Shown: positions 17,400-26,812, counted from the stretch's first letter. The stretch: DNA of 64,000 nt from JAEUKA01 sp035340095 (GCA_035340095.1 DAORGN010000002.1:4135-68134); one strand, 5' to 3'. A program made the numbers and translations. Notes: a model not told the origin generated them from the sequence alone.

Positions 17400-18125
17400 A
17401 TGGGCCAAAAACGCGACGAGAAGCTTTCGAAAGCGAGGAATGGCAGCCGTGAGACGACAACGAGGAACGAAGCTGTGTTGAGCGAAGAACTTCTGACACC
17501 AAGCGCGCGAACGCCATCCCGACTGGGGATGAGCCGTCGTCCGCTGCGTGGTCGGCCAGTTCCCAGTCGCTCACGCAGTCATTTGCTCGAGGCCGAGATG
17601 GTCGAAATCGAGCAGCAGCACCCAGACGGGATGACGCTTACGCAGGTGCTTTCAGCGTTCGGTGATCGCGGGATTCATCTGTCGGAAGCGACGTTTCGCA
17701 AATACGTGCAGCTTGGTCTGCTGGGCCGGAGCCGGCGCGTGGGACGCAAAGGCAAGCACCAGGGTTCGCTCGGGATGTATCCGGCGACGACGGTGCGGCG
17801 GCTTAACACGATTCGGCAGATGCTCGGGGCCCACTACACCATCGAAGACATCCAGCGCTCGTTTTTGCGCTTTGCCGACGAGATCGACAGCTTGCAGCGG
17901 GGACTTGCGGGGCTGCTCGATGGTCTTTCGCGGGAGCTCGATGGGGGCCAGTTTGCAGCCGATCGGAAGCGCGCGATGACGAAAGAGCTGCTGGCGATTC
18001 GCAAGCTCGGCAGTGATGTGGTGCAGCGCATTGAGGCGCTCGAGCGAGAGCTGGTGTCACCGCTCGAACGTGCGGCACGACAGCGAACCTTTGGCACAAG
18101 CAGCGGCAGCGACGAACTTTTGTAG
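17400..18125 (+). CDS. MerR-type helix-turn-helix transcriptional regulator
   Basis: 241 aa from ATG 17400. After a basic, Ser/Arg-rich N-terminal tail of about 60 residues, residues about 70-145 form a MerR-like winged helix: MTLTQVLSAFGDRGIHLSE, ATFRKYVQLGLL, then RLNTIRQML and TIEDIQRSFL. The C-terminal half is helical and may dimerise. No metal-binding cysteines are seen, so the effector is unknown. The longer upstream frame would overlap the kinase promoter and N-terminus and is not credible. It is followed by a sigma region-4-like gene 43 nt downstream, likely co-transcribed. Confidence 0.75.
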   Translation: MGQKRDEKLSKARNGSRETTTRNEAVLSEELLTPSARTPSRLGMSRRPLRGRPVPSRSRSHLLEAEMVEIEQQHPDGMTLTQVLSAFGDRGIHLSEATFRKYVQLGLLGRSRRVGRKGKHQGSLGMYPATTVRRLNTIRQMLGAHYTIEDIQRSFLRFADEIDSLQRGLAGLLDGLSRELDGGQFAADRKRAMTKELLAIRKLGSDVVQRIEALERELVSPLERAARQRTFGTSSGSDELL

Positions 18126-18168
18126 ATGAGGTGGTTTTTCCACCGGGCGGAATGCAGGGAGACGCAGT

Positions 18169-18672
18169 ATGCAAGACATTACCCAACCACCGGACGCGAC
18201 TCCGTCGGAGTGCAATGAAACAGACGGCAACACGACCCCCGAGGTCAGCCGCAAGGTTCGCAAGCATCACAAGCGATCGCGCAGCAAGACGATAGCGCCG
18301 CGGCGGCTCACCAAAGAGGAGCTTCGCGAGGCTGCACTTCTCCCGGTGATCGACGATTCAGAACGTCCGCAGACGCGGGCCGACTGCGCGGGTGGGGCGC
18401 GTCCGTGCCCGTGGGTGTCTTGCAAGCATCACCTGTTTTTGGATGTGAATCCGGAAACCGGCAGCATCAAGCTCAACTTTCCGGACAAAGAGCTGACCGA
18501 GATGCGAGAGACATGCGCGCTTGACGTTGCCGATCGCGGTGGAATTACGCTCGAAGAAGTGGGCGCGATTTTGAATCTCACCCGCGAGCGCATCCGCCAA
18601 GTCGAAGTCCGTGGTCTGCTCAAGCTGCGCGCCGTGAGCCCCGATGGTGACGTCGGGCGTGACATGCCCTAG
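18169..18672 (+). CDS. Sigma-70 region 4-like DNA-binding protein
   Basis: 167 aa. The C-terminal part contains a sigma-factor-type region 4.2 helix-turn-helix (GITLEEVGAILNLTRERIRQ, then VEVRGLLKLR). There is no region 2, so it cannot be a complete sigma factor. The centre has RPCPWVSCKHHL, a Cys/His cluster that might bind metal, and the N-terminus is basic and probably disordered. It most likely acts as an accessory transcription factor contacting the -35 region or RNA polymerase. It follows the MerR-like regulator by 43 nt on the same strand. Confidence 0.78.
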   Translation: MQDITQPPDATPSECNETDGNTTPEVSRKVRKHHKRSRSKTIAPRRLTKEELREAALLPVIDDSERPQTRADCAGGARPCPWVSCKHHLFLDVNPETGSIKLNFPDKELTEMRETCALDVADRGGITLEEVGAILNLTRERIRQVEVRGLLKLRAVSPDGDVGRDMP

Positions 18673-18878
18673 CCGTCCCCCTGCCATCCCCGACCTTTTT
18701 TCACTCTGCGGTCCGCTCGGGCCGTGACGACTTCCACCCCAACATGAATCGCGCTGCGCCGCTTTGCTGCTGCGGCCTGCTTTTTTCGCATGCGAAAGCG
18801 ACGCGCTCTCTCGATGAGAGCGGGCGTAGGTTGTGCGGCTTTGGGAGCGAGAGCGCTGCGCGGAGGGAGGCGGGGAGG

Positions 18879-20573
18879 TTAGTACTGGTAGCCGATCTGA
18901 ACGACGCCGCCGAAGTAGGTGTCGCTGGCGCCGGCAGCGAGGTGGCGGGCATCGCGGCCCGTCGCTACGTCACCCGGCGTCTGATCCACGAGCGTCTTGC
19001 CCAGGTCGAACGTGTAGTTGAATAGCTCGTAGTAGCCGCTCAGCCGGATCGTCAGACCCTTCCACACCATCGCTTCGAGGAGAGTCAGGCTGGCGCGCAG
19101 ACCGTAGCCGCTCGCCGGGCCAAAGCCACCGTTGCCGTACAAATCGGCAACCGGGCCCGATGCGGTGTCGGTGTTGGCGGTGCCAAAGCGCTGGCCAATT
19201 TCACCGTAGCTTATCGGAATGTGGACGTTCACGTCGACGACACCGGCGAAGTAGACCTTGTCGTTCACAAAATACGGGAAGCGGCCACCAAGACCGAGGG
19301 TGAAGTACTGATACAGGATGTCGGGCAGACCGTGATCGTTTACACCGTCGGCGGTCTTGTCGATGAAGTTTTCATCCTGGTACGGGTACTGCTTCTGCTC
19401 TTTCGCCACTGCAAAGAAGTGCGCGCCGTACTGGGCATTGAACAGAATCGACGGCATGTTCCGCTTGTTGAGCAGGTTGATGTGATAGCGGAGACCGCCT
19501 TCCACCTTCCACTCGCGGGTCGCCAAAAGAACCTGGCTTGTGCCCGAGCCGTACTTCGAATCCGGCCAGAAGAAGTAGTCGAACGTGGCACCAATGCCGA
19601 GACCTTTGATGGCGCCAATCCGCATCATCGCCAGCGGGTAGGCCGTCAGATCGACGCGCACGCCGGTTGCAATCGACGTCGCAAAGCCAGGGCACGCCGC
19701 GGTGGTGCCGCGCTTATACGGCAGATAGTGCGAAACGTAGCCGCGACCGAGCGGCATCTTGGGATCGGGAACGCGCTTTTCCAGGTCGTAGCACTTGAGC
19801 GGCGAGTCTGGACTTGAGTCTTCCGTATAGCTGAAGCTACGGCCACCGACGATCACGCCCGCGCCCGCATCAATGAACGGATAGTAAATCGGGCGAAGCA
19901 GCTCGCGCTCTTTGCGGCGTTTTTCGGCCTCGTCGCGAGCGAGCTTGGCAATCGGGTCTTCTTCCTTGCCGAGCTTGGACGTTGGGTCCGATGGCGGAGG
20001 TTCTGCCTGGGCAACCGGTGCTGGCCTGTCTTCCGGTGGGCCGGCAATTGCCGCGACTACGGCGGGACCAATCTCGCTTTCGACCGTGGTGATGGTGGCC
20101 GGCTCAACCTTGTCGTTTTTCAGATCGTAAGTGAGCTTGCCGACCGGCTTGCCGCTCGCGCCATGGCGGGCCGCGATGTTGAGCTTGTATTGACCGGAGT
20201 CTTTGTCGGTCTTGAGCTTGCCGGTGATGACGACGTCGATCTTCTGGTCATTGGCGATGAGCGCGACGTCTTCGGTACCGTGGCCGGTGACGTTGAGCTT
20301 CTTGGCCGCCGCGTTCCACTTGGCTTCCGGAACGACGGTGTAGTCCTTCTTGAGCGCGTTTTCGATCGCCTTTTGCAGCTTCGGCGGCGCTCCCTCAATC
20401 GGGAGTACGACGACGCTCTTTTTTTCCTGTGCGGCGACGACGCTGGGATGAAGTGACAGCGCCCCAAATCCTGTCAGACCGACCAGCAGGGCGCGGCCCA
20501 CTGTCCGAGCTGTGAGGAAGGACGCGAGACCGAATTCGATTCGATTGGGACTTCTGCGCAGCAAGCTCACCAT
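18879..20573 (-). CDS. Outer-membrane beta-barrel protein with N-terminal periplasmic domain
   Basis: 564 aa. A signal peptide ends near VVAAQEKK; residues about 35-170 form a soluble alpha/beta domain (VVVLPIEGAPP, KKDYTVVPEAKW) reminiscent of TolB-N/CsgG-type modules; a charged linker follows, and the C-terminal half (about 220-564) has alternating amphipathic strands and ends in GGVVQIGYQY with a terminal aromatic residue, as expected for barrel assembly. GGAG precedes the ATG at 20573. Pore or receptor function is unknown. Divergent from the AgmX-type gene. Confidence 0.8.
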   Translation of the reverse strand: MVSLLRRSPNRIEFGLASFLTARTVGRALLVGLTGFGALSLHPSVVAAQEKKSVVVLPIEGAPPKLQKAIENALKKDYTVVPEAKWNAAAKKLNVTGHGTEDVALIANDQKIDVVITGKLKTDKDSGQYKLNIAARHGASGKPVGKLTYDLKNDKVEPATITTVESEIGPAVVAAIAGPPEDRPAPVAQAEPPPSDPTSKLGKEEDPIAKLARDEAEKRRKERELLRPIYYPFIDAGAGVIVGGRSFSYTEDSSPDSPLKCYDLEKRVPDPKMPLGRGYVSHYLPYKRGTTAACPGFATSIATGVRVDLTAYPLAMMRIGAIKGLGIGATFDYFFWPDSKYGSGTSQVLLATREWKVEGGLRYHINLLNKRNMPSILFNAQYGAHFFAVAKEQKQYPYQDENFIDKTADGVNDHGLPDILYQYFTLGLGGRFPYFVNDKVYFAGVVDVNVHIPISYGEIGQRFGTANTDTASGPVADLYGNGGFGPASGYGLRASLTLLEAMVWKGLTIRLSGYYELFNYTFDLGKTLVDQTPGDVATGRDARHLAAGASDTYFGGVVQIGYQY

Positions 20574-20720
20574 GGGGTCTCCACGAAAGACAGAGGGCAG
20601 CTCATCCGGAACAAGCGGTTTCTGCCACAGGCCAATACCAAACGTGGAAGCATAGTATCACAGGAATCACCTGCTACTTCGGGGAATCTCTGCACATCCC
20701 TTGTGATAGATTTTCCCGAC

Positions 20721-21809
20721 ATGGTGCCGTTGGTGTGTCCCACCTGCCATACGGAGTCTCCGGAAGGGAGCCGCTTTTGCAGCATGTGCGGGCAGCCGCT
20801 TTCGGGTTCGAGCCTTGTGCGGGCTTCATCCCCTGATAGACGGGTGCAGACGTCTCCTGTGGGAACGGTGCTACCGAGCGCGGTGCTTTCGGCGTTGTCG
20901 GCGGCATCATCGGATGGCCAGCGGACGGTGTCAGCCCGCGCAGCAAGTGGGTCCAGCGGGGCGATCGGGGATCTTGCGCAATCGGGGGAAACGGTCAAAA
21001 CGATCCGCGACAGCAGCGATTCGGGGGCGCTGGGTCGCTCGGTCCCGCGTGTCGTGGCCGATGAGCCAACGCTGCCGGTGCGCTATCGTCCGACACGCAA
21101 GCGCAGTGCGGCACGGGCCCTGCGATCGGTTTTGTTTGGTCTTTTGTGGCTGCTCTTGGCGGGGCTTGTCGCGATGTCTGTGGTGTGGCTTTTGCCCGAA
21201 CGCCAGGCGGGGCCAGCGAAAGAGACGCCGGCGACGGTGATTGCGTCTGTGAAAGAACCGAGCAAGCCACCGCGAATGACTGCCCGACCGGCGGTGCCGG
21301 CTGTACCGAAAGCAGCGACTCCAAGTCCGGTTGCCGCTCCTGGCTCCGAATCGCCGCGAGTAATCCCGGCTCCCGATTCCGTCCCTAAAGCCCCTGCGGT
21401 GCCATCGCCTGTACCAGCGGAAGCGGTCGAAACCGTCCATTCCCCATCGACTACGCCAACGTCGACCGACTTTTCTGCCGTACTCAGCGGCGCGGCGCGG
21501 GCGGCGTGGCAGCAGGATCTGGCCAACATTGAGTTTGTGGCAACCACCTATGCCGCACAGGTCCGCGCTTGCTACGAGCGGTCGATCCGCGGCCTTGGTG
21601 GAGAGGCTCCCAGCGGGCGCGTTGTTGTGCTGTTTTCGCTGACCGATGACGGAAAAGCGCAACAGCCTGTGATCAGCGAAGACTCGCTCGGTTTGCCGGT
21701 GCTGGGACCGTGTCTGACCCAGCGACTTTCAGAATGGCGCTTTCCTCGCCCCGTAGGTCCCATTCGCACCTTCCGGTTTCCGTTTGTGTTCGCGGGCAGT
21801 CGTCCCTAA
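20721..21809 (+). CDS. Zinc-ribbon, single-span protein with AgmX/PglI-type C-terminal domain
   Basis: About 362 aa. N-terminal zinc ribbon CPTC/CSMC (residues about 5-25), a low-complexity stretch, one transmembrane helix (about 138-158, LFGLLWLLLAGLVAMSVVWL), a long Pro/Ala periplasmic spacer, and a C-terminal domain with VRACYERSI, GRVVVLFSLTDDGKAQ and LSEWRFPRP, the pattern of AgmX/PglI (TonB-C-like) domains in myxobacterial gliding proteins. Such proteins bridge cytoplasm and periplasm, often in motility or envelope complexes. An upstream in-frame GTG at 20703 is an alternative start; neither has a clear ribosome-binding site. Confidence 0.8.
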   Translation: MVPLVCPTCHTESPEGSRFCSMCGQPLSGSSLVRASSPDRRVQTSPVGTVLPSAVLSALSAASSDGQRTVSARAASGSSGAIGDLAQSGETVKTIRDSSDSGALGRSVPRVVADEPTLPVRYRPTRKRSAARALRSVLFGLLWLLLAGLVAMSVVWLLPERQAGPAKETPATVIASVKEPSKPPRMTARPAVPAVPKAATPSPVAAPGSESPRVIPAPDSVPKAPAVPSPVPAEAVETVHSPSTTPTSTDFSAVLSGAARAAWQQDLANIEFVATTYAAQVRACYERSIRGLGGEAPSGRVVVLFSLTDDGKAQQPVISEDSLGLPVLGPCLTQRLSEWRFPRPVGPIRTFRFPFVFAGSRP

Positions 21810-21855
21810 ATCCGCTACTTTCCGCTTTCGGTTCCTGATTTTGCGATTCCAAGCC

Positions 21856-21869
21856 GCCCAAAATTGGGC
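21856..21869. promoter_or_regulatory. Palindrome upstream of the pseudo-receiver gene
   Basis: GCCCAAAATTGGGC, two 6-bp arms around AA, 57 nt before the start codon and just upstream of a GATAAT that could be a -10 element. Candidate operator; no binding protein is known. Confidence 0.3.
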
Positions 21870-21925
21870 TGATAATGGAGCAACACAGCGCTGAAAGCGG
21901 TCGCTGTGCTTGGGGGTCTTTGACC

Positions 21926-22993
21926 ATGAGCGGCAAGACGGGGGACGAAAAGCAGTCTTCGACACTGGTCGCGTCGGCGCTGGTGATCTCGCAGCGAGAG
22001 CAGGTGCAGGCCGAGCTACAGCGGCTGCTTGCGGAAGCTGACGTAAACGCCGTCTTGGTCAGCGACTCGGATTCCGCTCGGGCACAGGTGGCCAAGACGC
22101 AGTATCCGGTTGTGCTGATTGATGTGGACTCGATTTCTTTGTCGCAAGCCGTGGTGCTGCTTGGCGACGTGCGACGTTTGGCGCCGCGGGCGGAGCTGAT
22201 TGTGCTGCTCGATGAGCCGAACTTCGACGCAGCGGTACAACTGGTGCGGCGCGGTGCTGTCGACGTAGTCTGTCGTTCATCGGACGATTTGCGGCTGCTG
22301 GGGCCGCGGGTGGCGTCGGCCATGCGCGATGCCAAACAGCGAGCGGATCGCAGTCAGATGCTGCGTGACTACAGCATCTTGACCGAAGACCTCCTGTATC
22401 GGCTGACCGATACTGCGCGACGGATTGGCGAGCTCAAAGCACAGATCCATAGCAGTGCCAAAGGATCGGGTTCGCCCGCGTCGCCGATTGACGATTATGT
22501 CAGCGTTCTGATCGTGGAAGAAGACGGCTGGCTGTCGCAGTCGCTTTCGCCGCTTGTGTCGAGCTCGTTTTCGCTGACGACGGTGGTAAGCGGTGGTGCG
22601 GCGCTCGATCGAGTGTCAGAACGGCCTTTCGACTTGGCACTTATCAAGGAAACGCTGCCGGATTTGCCGAGTCGGACGGTGATTCGTTCGCTGCAAGCGC
22701 AGTCGCCCGAAACGCTGGTGATGCTGTATCTGCCTCCGACGCGCGGCAAGCCAGGACGGATCGATCGGCTGGAAGCCGGTGGCGGCAAAGTGACGACGCT
22801 GGTGAGCGCGTTTACATCGCCCAAACAGCTGGCCGAACGGCTCTCCGAGCTTCAGCAAGCGCAGGCGGCACGCCGACGCGAGCGCCGTTATTTGGCCGAG
22901 TTCCGCCAAGAAAACTACGAGCTTTTGCGGCGCTTGTCCGAGCTGCGCAAACGCTACCGCGAGGTCGACAGCACACAGGGACGAGGCAAGTAG
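21926..22993 (+). CDS. Tandem degenerate receiver-domain protein with coiled-coil tail
   Basis: 355 aa from ATG 21926 (an earlier ATG at 21875 is possible). Two CheY-like folds are recognisable: residues about 15-130 (VLIDVD at the phosphoacceptor strand but no conserved Lys of the usual KP motif) and about 192-310 (LIVEEDGW acidic pair, but LALIKETLPD, with Lys241 in place of the phospho-Asp). A charged coiled coil closes the protein (about 310-350). The second domain cannot be phosphorylated normally, so this is likely a phosphorylation-independent scaffold or adaptor. It lies 135 nt upstream of a Ser/Thr kinase gene on the same strand. Confidence 0.75.
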   Translation: MSGKTGDEKQSSTLVASALVISQREQVQAELQRLLAEADVNAVLVSDSDSARAQVAKTQYPVVLIDVDSISLSQAVVLLGDVRRLAPRAELIVLLDEPNFDAAVQLVRRGAVDVVCRSSDDLRLLGPRVASAMRDAKQRADRSQMLRDYSILTEDLLYRLTDTARRIGELKAQIHSSAKGSGSPASPIDDYVSVLIVEEDGWLSQSLSPLVSSSFSLTTVVSGGAALDRVSERPFDLALIKETLPDLPSRTVIRSLQAQSPETLVMLYLPPTRGKPGRIDRLEAGGGKVTTLVSAFTSPKQLAERLSELQQAQAARRRERRYLAEFRQENYELLRRLSELRKRYREVDSTQGRGK

Positions 22994-23128
22994 GCCCGCA
23001 TCTTGACTGACCTAGGAAAATAGCGTGTCATAATACTGGGTTTTTCTATCGCTAATGCGCTCTGACCTCTCTTTGAAATCAGGGTCCAAAGGACGGTCGG
23101 CTTGGTCCCAAGCCGCGCGACGTGCCGT

Positions 23129-24889
23129 ATGAACGATGTTCCAACCACGGGCGTCACTCGGGTGTGCGTGACCTGCCAGCAGGTCTATAACTACAAAGAC
23201 CAGCACGTCTGTCCCAAAGGCGGCAAAGCCGAGGTTCCGCCAGACCCTCTGGTGGGGGCCACGATCGGCGGGCGCTACCTTATCGAGTCGTTTTTGTCCT
23301 CGGGAGGGATGGGCGTAGTCTATCGAGCCAAGCATACGGTGCTCGATAAGCCGCTCGCGATCAAGCTGCTGCGGGAAGCGCAAGATCCGATGATGCAGCA
23401 GCGCTTTCTCCTCGAAGCGAAGAGCGCGTGCCACATCGGACACGAAAACATCGTCGACATCACCGATTTCGGTGTTCTTCACGATGGCCGTCCGTATCTG
23501 GTGATGGAATTTTTGCAGGGCCAGTCGCTTGAGGCGGTGATTGCCAAAGGCGCGCTGCCACCTTTGCGGACCTGCCGAATCGCCGAACAAATTGCCCGCG
23601 GACTGCACGCCGTCCACAGCAAGGGCATCGTCCACCGAGACCTCAAACCGGGGAACATCTTTATCCTCGAGCGTGGGCGCAAAGACTTCGTCAAAATCCT
23701 CGATTTTGGCATCGCCAAGGTGATGGCCGGTACGCGCGAGTCGTTGTCTGGTGGCAGCGCGAATTTGCCGAATTTGCGGGCGACAGCGACGGGGACGGTG
23801 TTGGGAACGCCGGAATATCTGTCGCCCGAGCAGGGTGCCGGGGAAGCGTTCGATGCCCGCGTCGATCAATACGCGCTCGGCTGCATCATGTACGAAATGC
23901 TGACGGGGCAGGTGCCTTTCCGCGGCAATGGACCGATGTCCACACTGATGAAGCATCTGACGGAAAAGCCGATTCCACCGCGGAAGCGCCGTCCCGAGCT
24001 GAACATTTCCGAAACGCTCGAAAAAATCGTGCTCAAGGCGATGGCGCAGCAGAAGGAAAGCCGCTACGCCAACATGGACGAGCTGGCCAACGTCCTTCAG
24101 GAACTCATCGACAGTGGGACGCTGCCTGCTGATCCGGTGGTTCCTCGTCCGTCGGCGTCGCTGCAAACGGTGGCGGCGAGTCTGTCGGCTTCGTCGGCGC
24201 CGCCGGTTGAGCTGTCGCCGCTGACATCGGGCGATATGTTTGCACCGACGCTGCAAGCCGCGATTCCGACCAAAGACGAGATCGCCAAAGAGCGCGCGAA
24301 GACACAGCCCGAATCGACCACCGCGACGATCGATCGCGGCAACAAACCACCGTCAGAGAACCGAGAAAAAGCGCCGCTTGCGACCGAGCAGGTTCGTCCC
24401 ATCGTCCTTGCGAAACCGAATCGGCTGCCGCTGCTGTTGCTCGGGGTGGCGGCGGTGATGGTGCTGCTGCTGATTGGCGTGCTTGTCGTAAGGCTTGGGC
24501 CCGGCAGCAAACCGTCACAGCCTGTGCCGGCGGTGGACCTTGGCGAACGCAAAGTCGAAACGCCAGTGCCGGTTGAATCGCCGCCCACCGATGAGCACAA
24601 AGTCGAGCTGGAAAACAAGACGGCGGGCAAAGTGACTGTTCTGTGTGGTCCGAAAAAAAGCTGCATTCTCGACGCGGGAAAGACCTGCGAGCTTGCGCTT
24701 TCGCCGGACGCGCGATGTGAAGCGAGCGCCACTGGGTTTGTCAGCCGCAGCCTGGATGTCGGAAGCGCCGTCAAGCACGCGGGCAAAGGACAAACCGCGC
24801 ATCTGGCGGTTCACCTTGACGCCGAAAAGCCGGTGGGCAAAGTCAAAAAGTCCAAGGGCTCCAAGGCGGGCAAGGGCAAAAAGCGCTAA
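23129..24889 (+). CDS. Ser/Thr protein kinase with zinc ribbon and C-terminal membrane anchor
   Basis: 586 aa from ATG 23129. N-terminal CVTC...CPKGG zinc ribbon-like segment, kinase domain about 45-320 with SSGGMGVVYRA glycine loop, AIKLLRE lysine, HRDLKPGN, DFG, and SPEQ in place of APE; a Ser/Pro linker; a transmembrane helix (about 435-455, LLLLGVAAVMVLLLIGVLV) and a small C-terminal beta domain (about 490-560) like PEGA-type modules, ending Lys-rich. Catalytic residues are complete. Neighbour of the pseudo-receiver gene, which could be a partner; this is inference. Confidence 0.92.
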   Translation: MNDVPTTGVTRVCVTCQQVYNYKDQHVCPKGGKAEVPPDPLVGATIGGRYLIESFLSSGGMGVVYRAKHTVLDKPLAIKLLREAQDPMMQQRFLLEAKSACHIGHENIVDITDFGVLHDGRPYLVMEFLQGQSLEAVIAKGALPPLRTCRIAEQIARGLHAVHSKGIVHRDLKPGNIFILERGRKDFVKILDFGIAKVMAGTRESLSGGSANLPNLRATATGTVLGTPEYLSPEQGAGEAFDARVDQYALGCIMYEMLTGQVPFRGNGPMSTLMKHLTEKPIPPRKRRPELNISETLEKIVLKAMAQQKESRYANMDELANVLQELIDSGTLPADPVVPRPSASLQTVAASLSASSAPPVELSPLTSGDMFAPTLQAAIPTKDEIAKERAKTQPESTTATIDRGNKPPSENREKAPLATEQVRPIVLAKPNRLPLLLLGVAAVMVLLLIGVLVVRLGPGSKPSQPVPAVDLGERKVETPVPVESPPTDEHKVELENKTAGKVTVLCGPKKSCILDAGKTCELALSPDARCEASATGFVSRSLDVGSAVKHAGKGQTAHLAVHLDAEKPVGKVKKSKGSKAGKGKKR

Positions 24890-24963
24890 GCCAAGCGCGC
24901 TGGCGATGACGCGGCATGGTCGGCGGTTGCCTCCGGGGGGCGATCTGCGGTACACCGCTTCGC

Positions 24964-26658
24964 ATGGAGACTGCTGCCAAGACCGAACCTACGCACCCGG
25001 TGCCTGCGTCTTTCGAGACGTCGCCTGACCGATACCGCCACTGGCGGCTCGAGTTCGACGGGGATGTTGCCCGTTTGCTCATGTCCGTTCGCGAAGACGA
25101 GCCGCTTGTTCCGGGGTACGTCCTCAAGCTCAACTCGTATGACCTGGGCGTCGATATCGAGCTGTGTGACGCGGTGCAGCGGCTGCGGTTTGGCCATCCG
25201 GAAGTTCGCACCGTCGTGGTGAGCTCGGGCCGCGATCGCATCTTCTGCGCCGGTGCCAACATCCACATGCTGGCGCAGTCGTCCCACGGCTTTAAGGTCA
25301 ATTTCTGCAAGTTCACAAACGAGACGCGCCTGTCGATCGAGGACGCCTGTGCAAGCAGCGGCCAAAAGTATCTGGCCGCAGTCTCAGGCCCCTGCGCTGG
25401 TGGCGGTTACGAACTGGCGATGGCGTGCGACGAAATCGTTCTCATCGACGATGGATCGAGCACGGTGGCGCTTCCTGAAGTGCCTTTGCTTGGCGTGTTG
25501 CCGGGGACAGGTGGTCTTACGCGGCTCGTCGACAAGCGCAAAGTCCGGCGAGATCGCGCCGACATTTTTTCGACGCTGGCCGAGGGCATTCGTGGCAAGC
25601 GCGCCGTCGAGTGGCGTCTCGTCGATCAGACGGTGCCGCGCAGCCGTTTTGCCCAAGCCGTGAGCGATCGGGCCCACAAACTGGCACAAGAGTCGAAAAA
25701 CCAAGTCGTCAGCGCACCCGGACCGCAGACGGGGATCTCGCTTGAGCCGCTGCATCCGACGGTCGATGGTGACTCGATTTCGTATCGTTTTGTCTCGCTG
25801 CGGGTGGACAAGCCGCACCGCACAGCCCACCTGACGATGCGCGGACCCGGCGCGGGCCAGGACGTGCGCACCGCCGAGGAACTGCATGCGCTGGCAAGTC
25901 GCGGCGAGCTGTGGGCGCTGCGGGCATATCGCGAACTCGACGATGCAATCTGTCGGCTGCGTTTCCACTATCCGACGGTGGGCCTGGTGATGCTGTCGAC
26001 CCGTGGGGATCAGGCAGAAGTGCTCAAGGCGGACGCGGCGGTGGCAGCGCTTCGCGATTACTGGCTGGGCCGGGAAGTGCTGCTGCACATGGCGCGGGTG
26101 CTGCGTCGGCTCGACATGACCGCGAAGTCGTTTTTCGCCGTGGTCGATCCCGAAAGCTGCTTTGCCGGTTCGCTGCTGGAGATCCTGCTGGCGTCGGATC
26201 GCAGCTACGTTTTGGAAGATCCTGGGGTGAAGTTTTCGACGGGAACTCTCAACGGTGGGGCGCTTTTGTGCGGAAACGGGCAGACCCGTCTTTCGCTGCG
26301 CTGTTATGACCAGCCGGGGCGCGCCAAAGAAATCCTCGCACGGGGCGAAAAAGGTCCGATCTCGGCAAGCGAGGCCGATGCGCTTGGGCTTTGTACGGTG
26401 CTGGCCGACGACCTTGATTTCGAAGACACGCTGCGACTTGCCGTCGAGGAGCGCGTGAGCTTGTCACCGGACGCGCTGACGGGCATGGAACAGAACCTGC
26501 GCTTCCCTGGCCCCGATCTCTCGGAAGGCAAGGTGTTTGGTCGTCTGTCGGCCTGGCAGAACTGGATCTTCATTCGCGAAAACGCCACAGGGCCGCTCGG
26601 CGCGCTGACCTGCTATGGCCGACCGGAACGGCCAAGCTTCGACTGGCGCCGCACCTAG
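24964..26658 (+). CDS. boxC: Benzoyl-CoA-dihydrodiol lyase (2,3-epoxybenzoyl-CoA dihydrolase)
   Basis: Opens the ring of 2,3-epoxy-benzoyl-CoA to dihydroxy-hexenoyl semialdehyde and formate in the aerobic CoA-dependent benzoate (box) pathway. 564 aa, close to known BoxC length. Two crotonase-like halves are visible: SSGRDRIFCAGANIHML, AVSGPCAGGGYELAMACDE and PLLGVLPGTGGLTR in the first, and VVDPESCFAGSLLEILLASD in the second. The ATG at 24964 starts a typical N-terminus; the upstream extension is not credible. It precedes boxB by 181 bp that hold a candidate operator. Confidence 0.93.
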   Translation: METAAKTEPTHPVPASFETSPDRYRHWRLEFDGDVARLLMSVREDEPLVPGYVLKLNSYDLGVDIELCDAVQRLRFGHPEVRTVVVSSGRDRIFCAGANIHMLAQSSHGFKVNFCKFTNETRLSIEDACASSGQKYLAAVSGPCAGGGYELAMACDEIVLIDDGSSTVALPEVPLLGVLPGTGGLTRLVDKRKVRRDRADIFSTLAEGIRGKRAVEWRLVDQTVPRSRFAQAVSDRAHKLAQESKNQVVSAPGPQTGISLEPLHPTVDGDSISYRFVSLRVDKPHRTAHLTMRGPGAGQDVRTAEELHALASRGELWALRAYRELDDAICRLRFHYPTVGLVMLSTRGDQAEVLKADAAVAALRDYWLGREVLLHMARVLRRLDMTAKSFFAVVDPESCFAGSLLEILLASDRSYVLEDPGVKFSTGTLNGGALLCGNGQTRLSLRCYDQPGRAKEILARGEKGPISASEADALGLCTVLADDLDFEDTLRLAVEERVSLSPDALTGMEQNLRFPGPDLSEGKVFGRLSAWQNWIFIRENATGPLGALTCYGRPERPSFDWRRT

Positions 26659-26681
26659 AGCGTCACTTCCTTCCCCCGCAG

Positions 26682-26700
26682 GTGTACCCGATCGGTACAC
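26682..26700. promoter_or_regulatory. Inverted repeat between boxC and boxB, candidate operator
   Basis: Perfect dyad GTGTACC-CGATC-GGTACAC, 23 nt after the boxC stop and 140 nt before the boxB start. Its form suits a TetR- or BoxR-like dimeric repressor controlling boxB. No regulator gene is next to it. Confidence 0.4.
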
Positions 26701-26797
26701 TTTTCTCGTCGCAGAATTCAATTTCGAAGTCTAGTTCTCACCCGCGAAGCGTGATAAGACCGCTCCATAGAGTCCGAGTGCGGAATCTCAACCTGCA

Positions 26798-26812
26798 GCT
26801 TCGCTACGAAGC
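26798..26812 (+). promoter_or_regulatory. Small hairpin in the boxB leader
   Basis: GCTTCG-CTA-CGAAGC, 27 nt before the boxB start; the 3' arm belongs to a CGAAGCGTGA direct repeat that also occurs at 26745-26754 (second copy 26807-26816). Meaning unknown; could be a second regulator site or an mRNA structure. Confidence 0.3.

Noticed and set aside
18130..18144. Hairpin GGTGG-TTTTT-CCACC between the MerR-like and sigma-like genes
   Set aside because: Only a 5-bp stem with the T-run in its loop, so it does not support a terminator or define a separate transcript.
23012..24256. Minus-strand open frame opposite the kinase gene
   Set aside because: Arg-rich low-information translation, antisense to a complete kinase domain.
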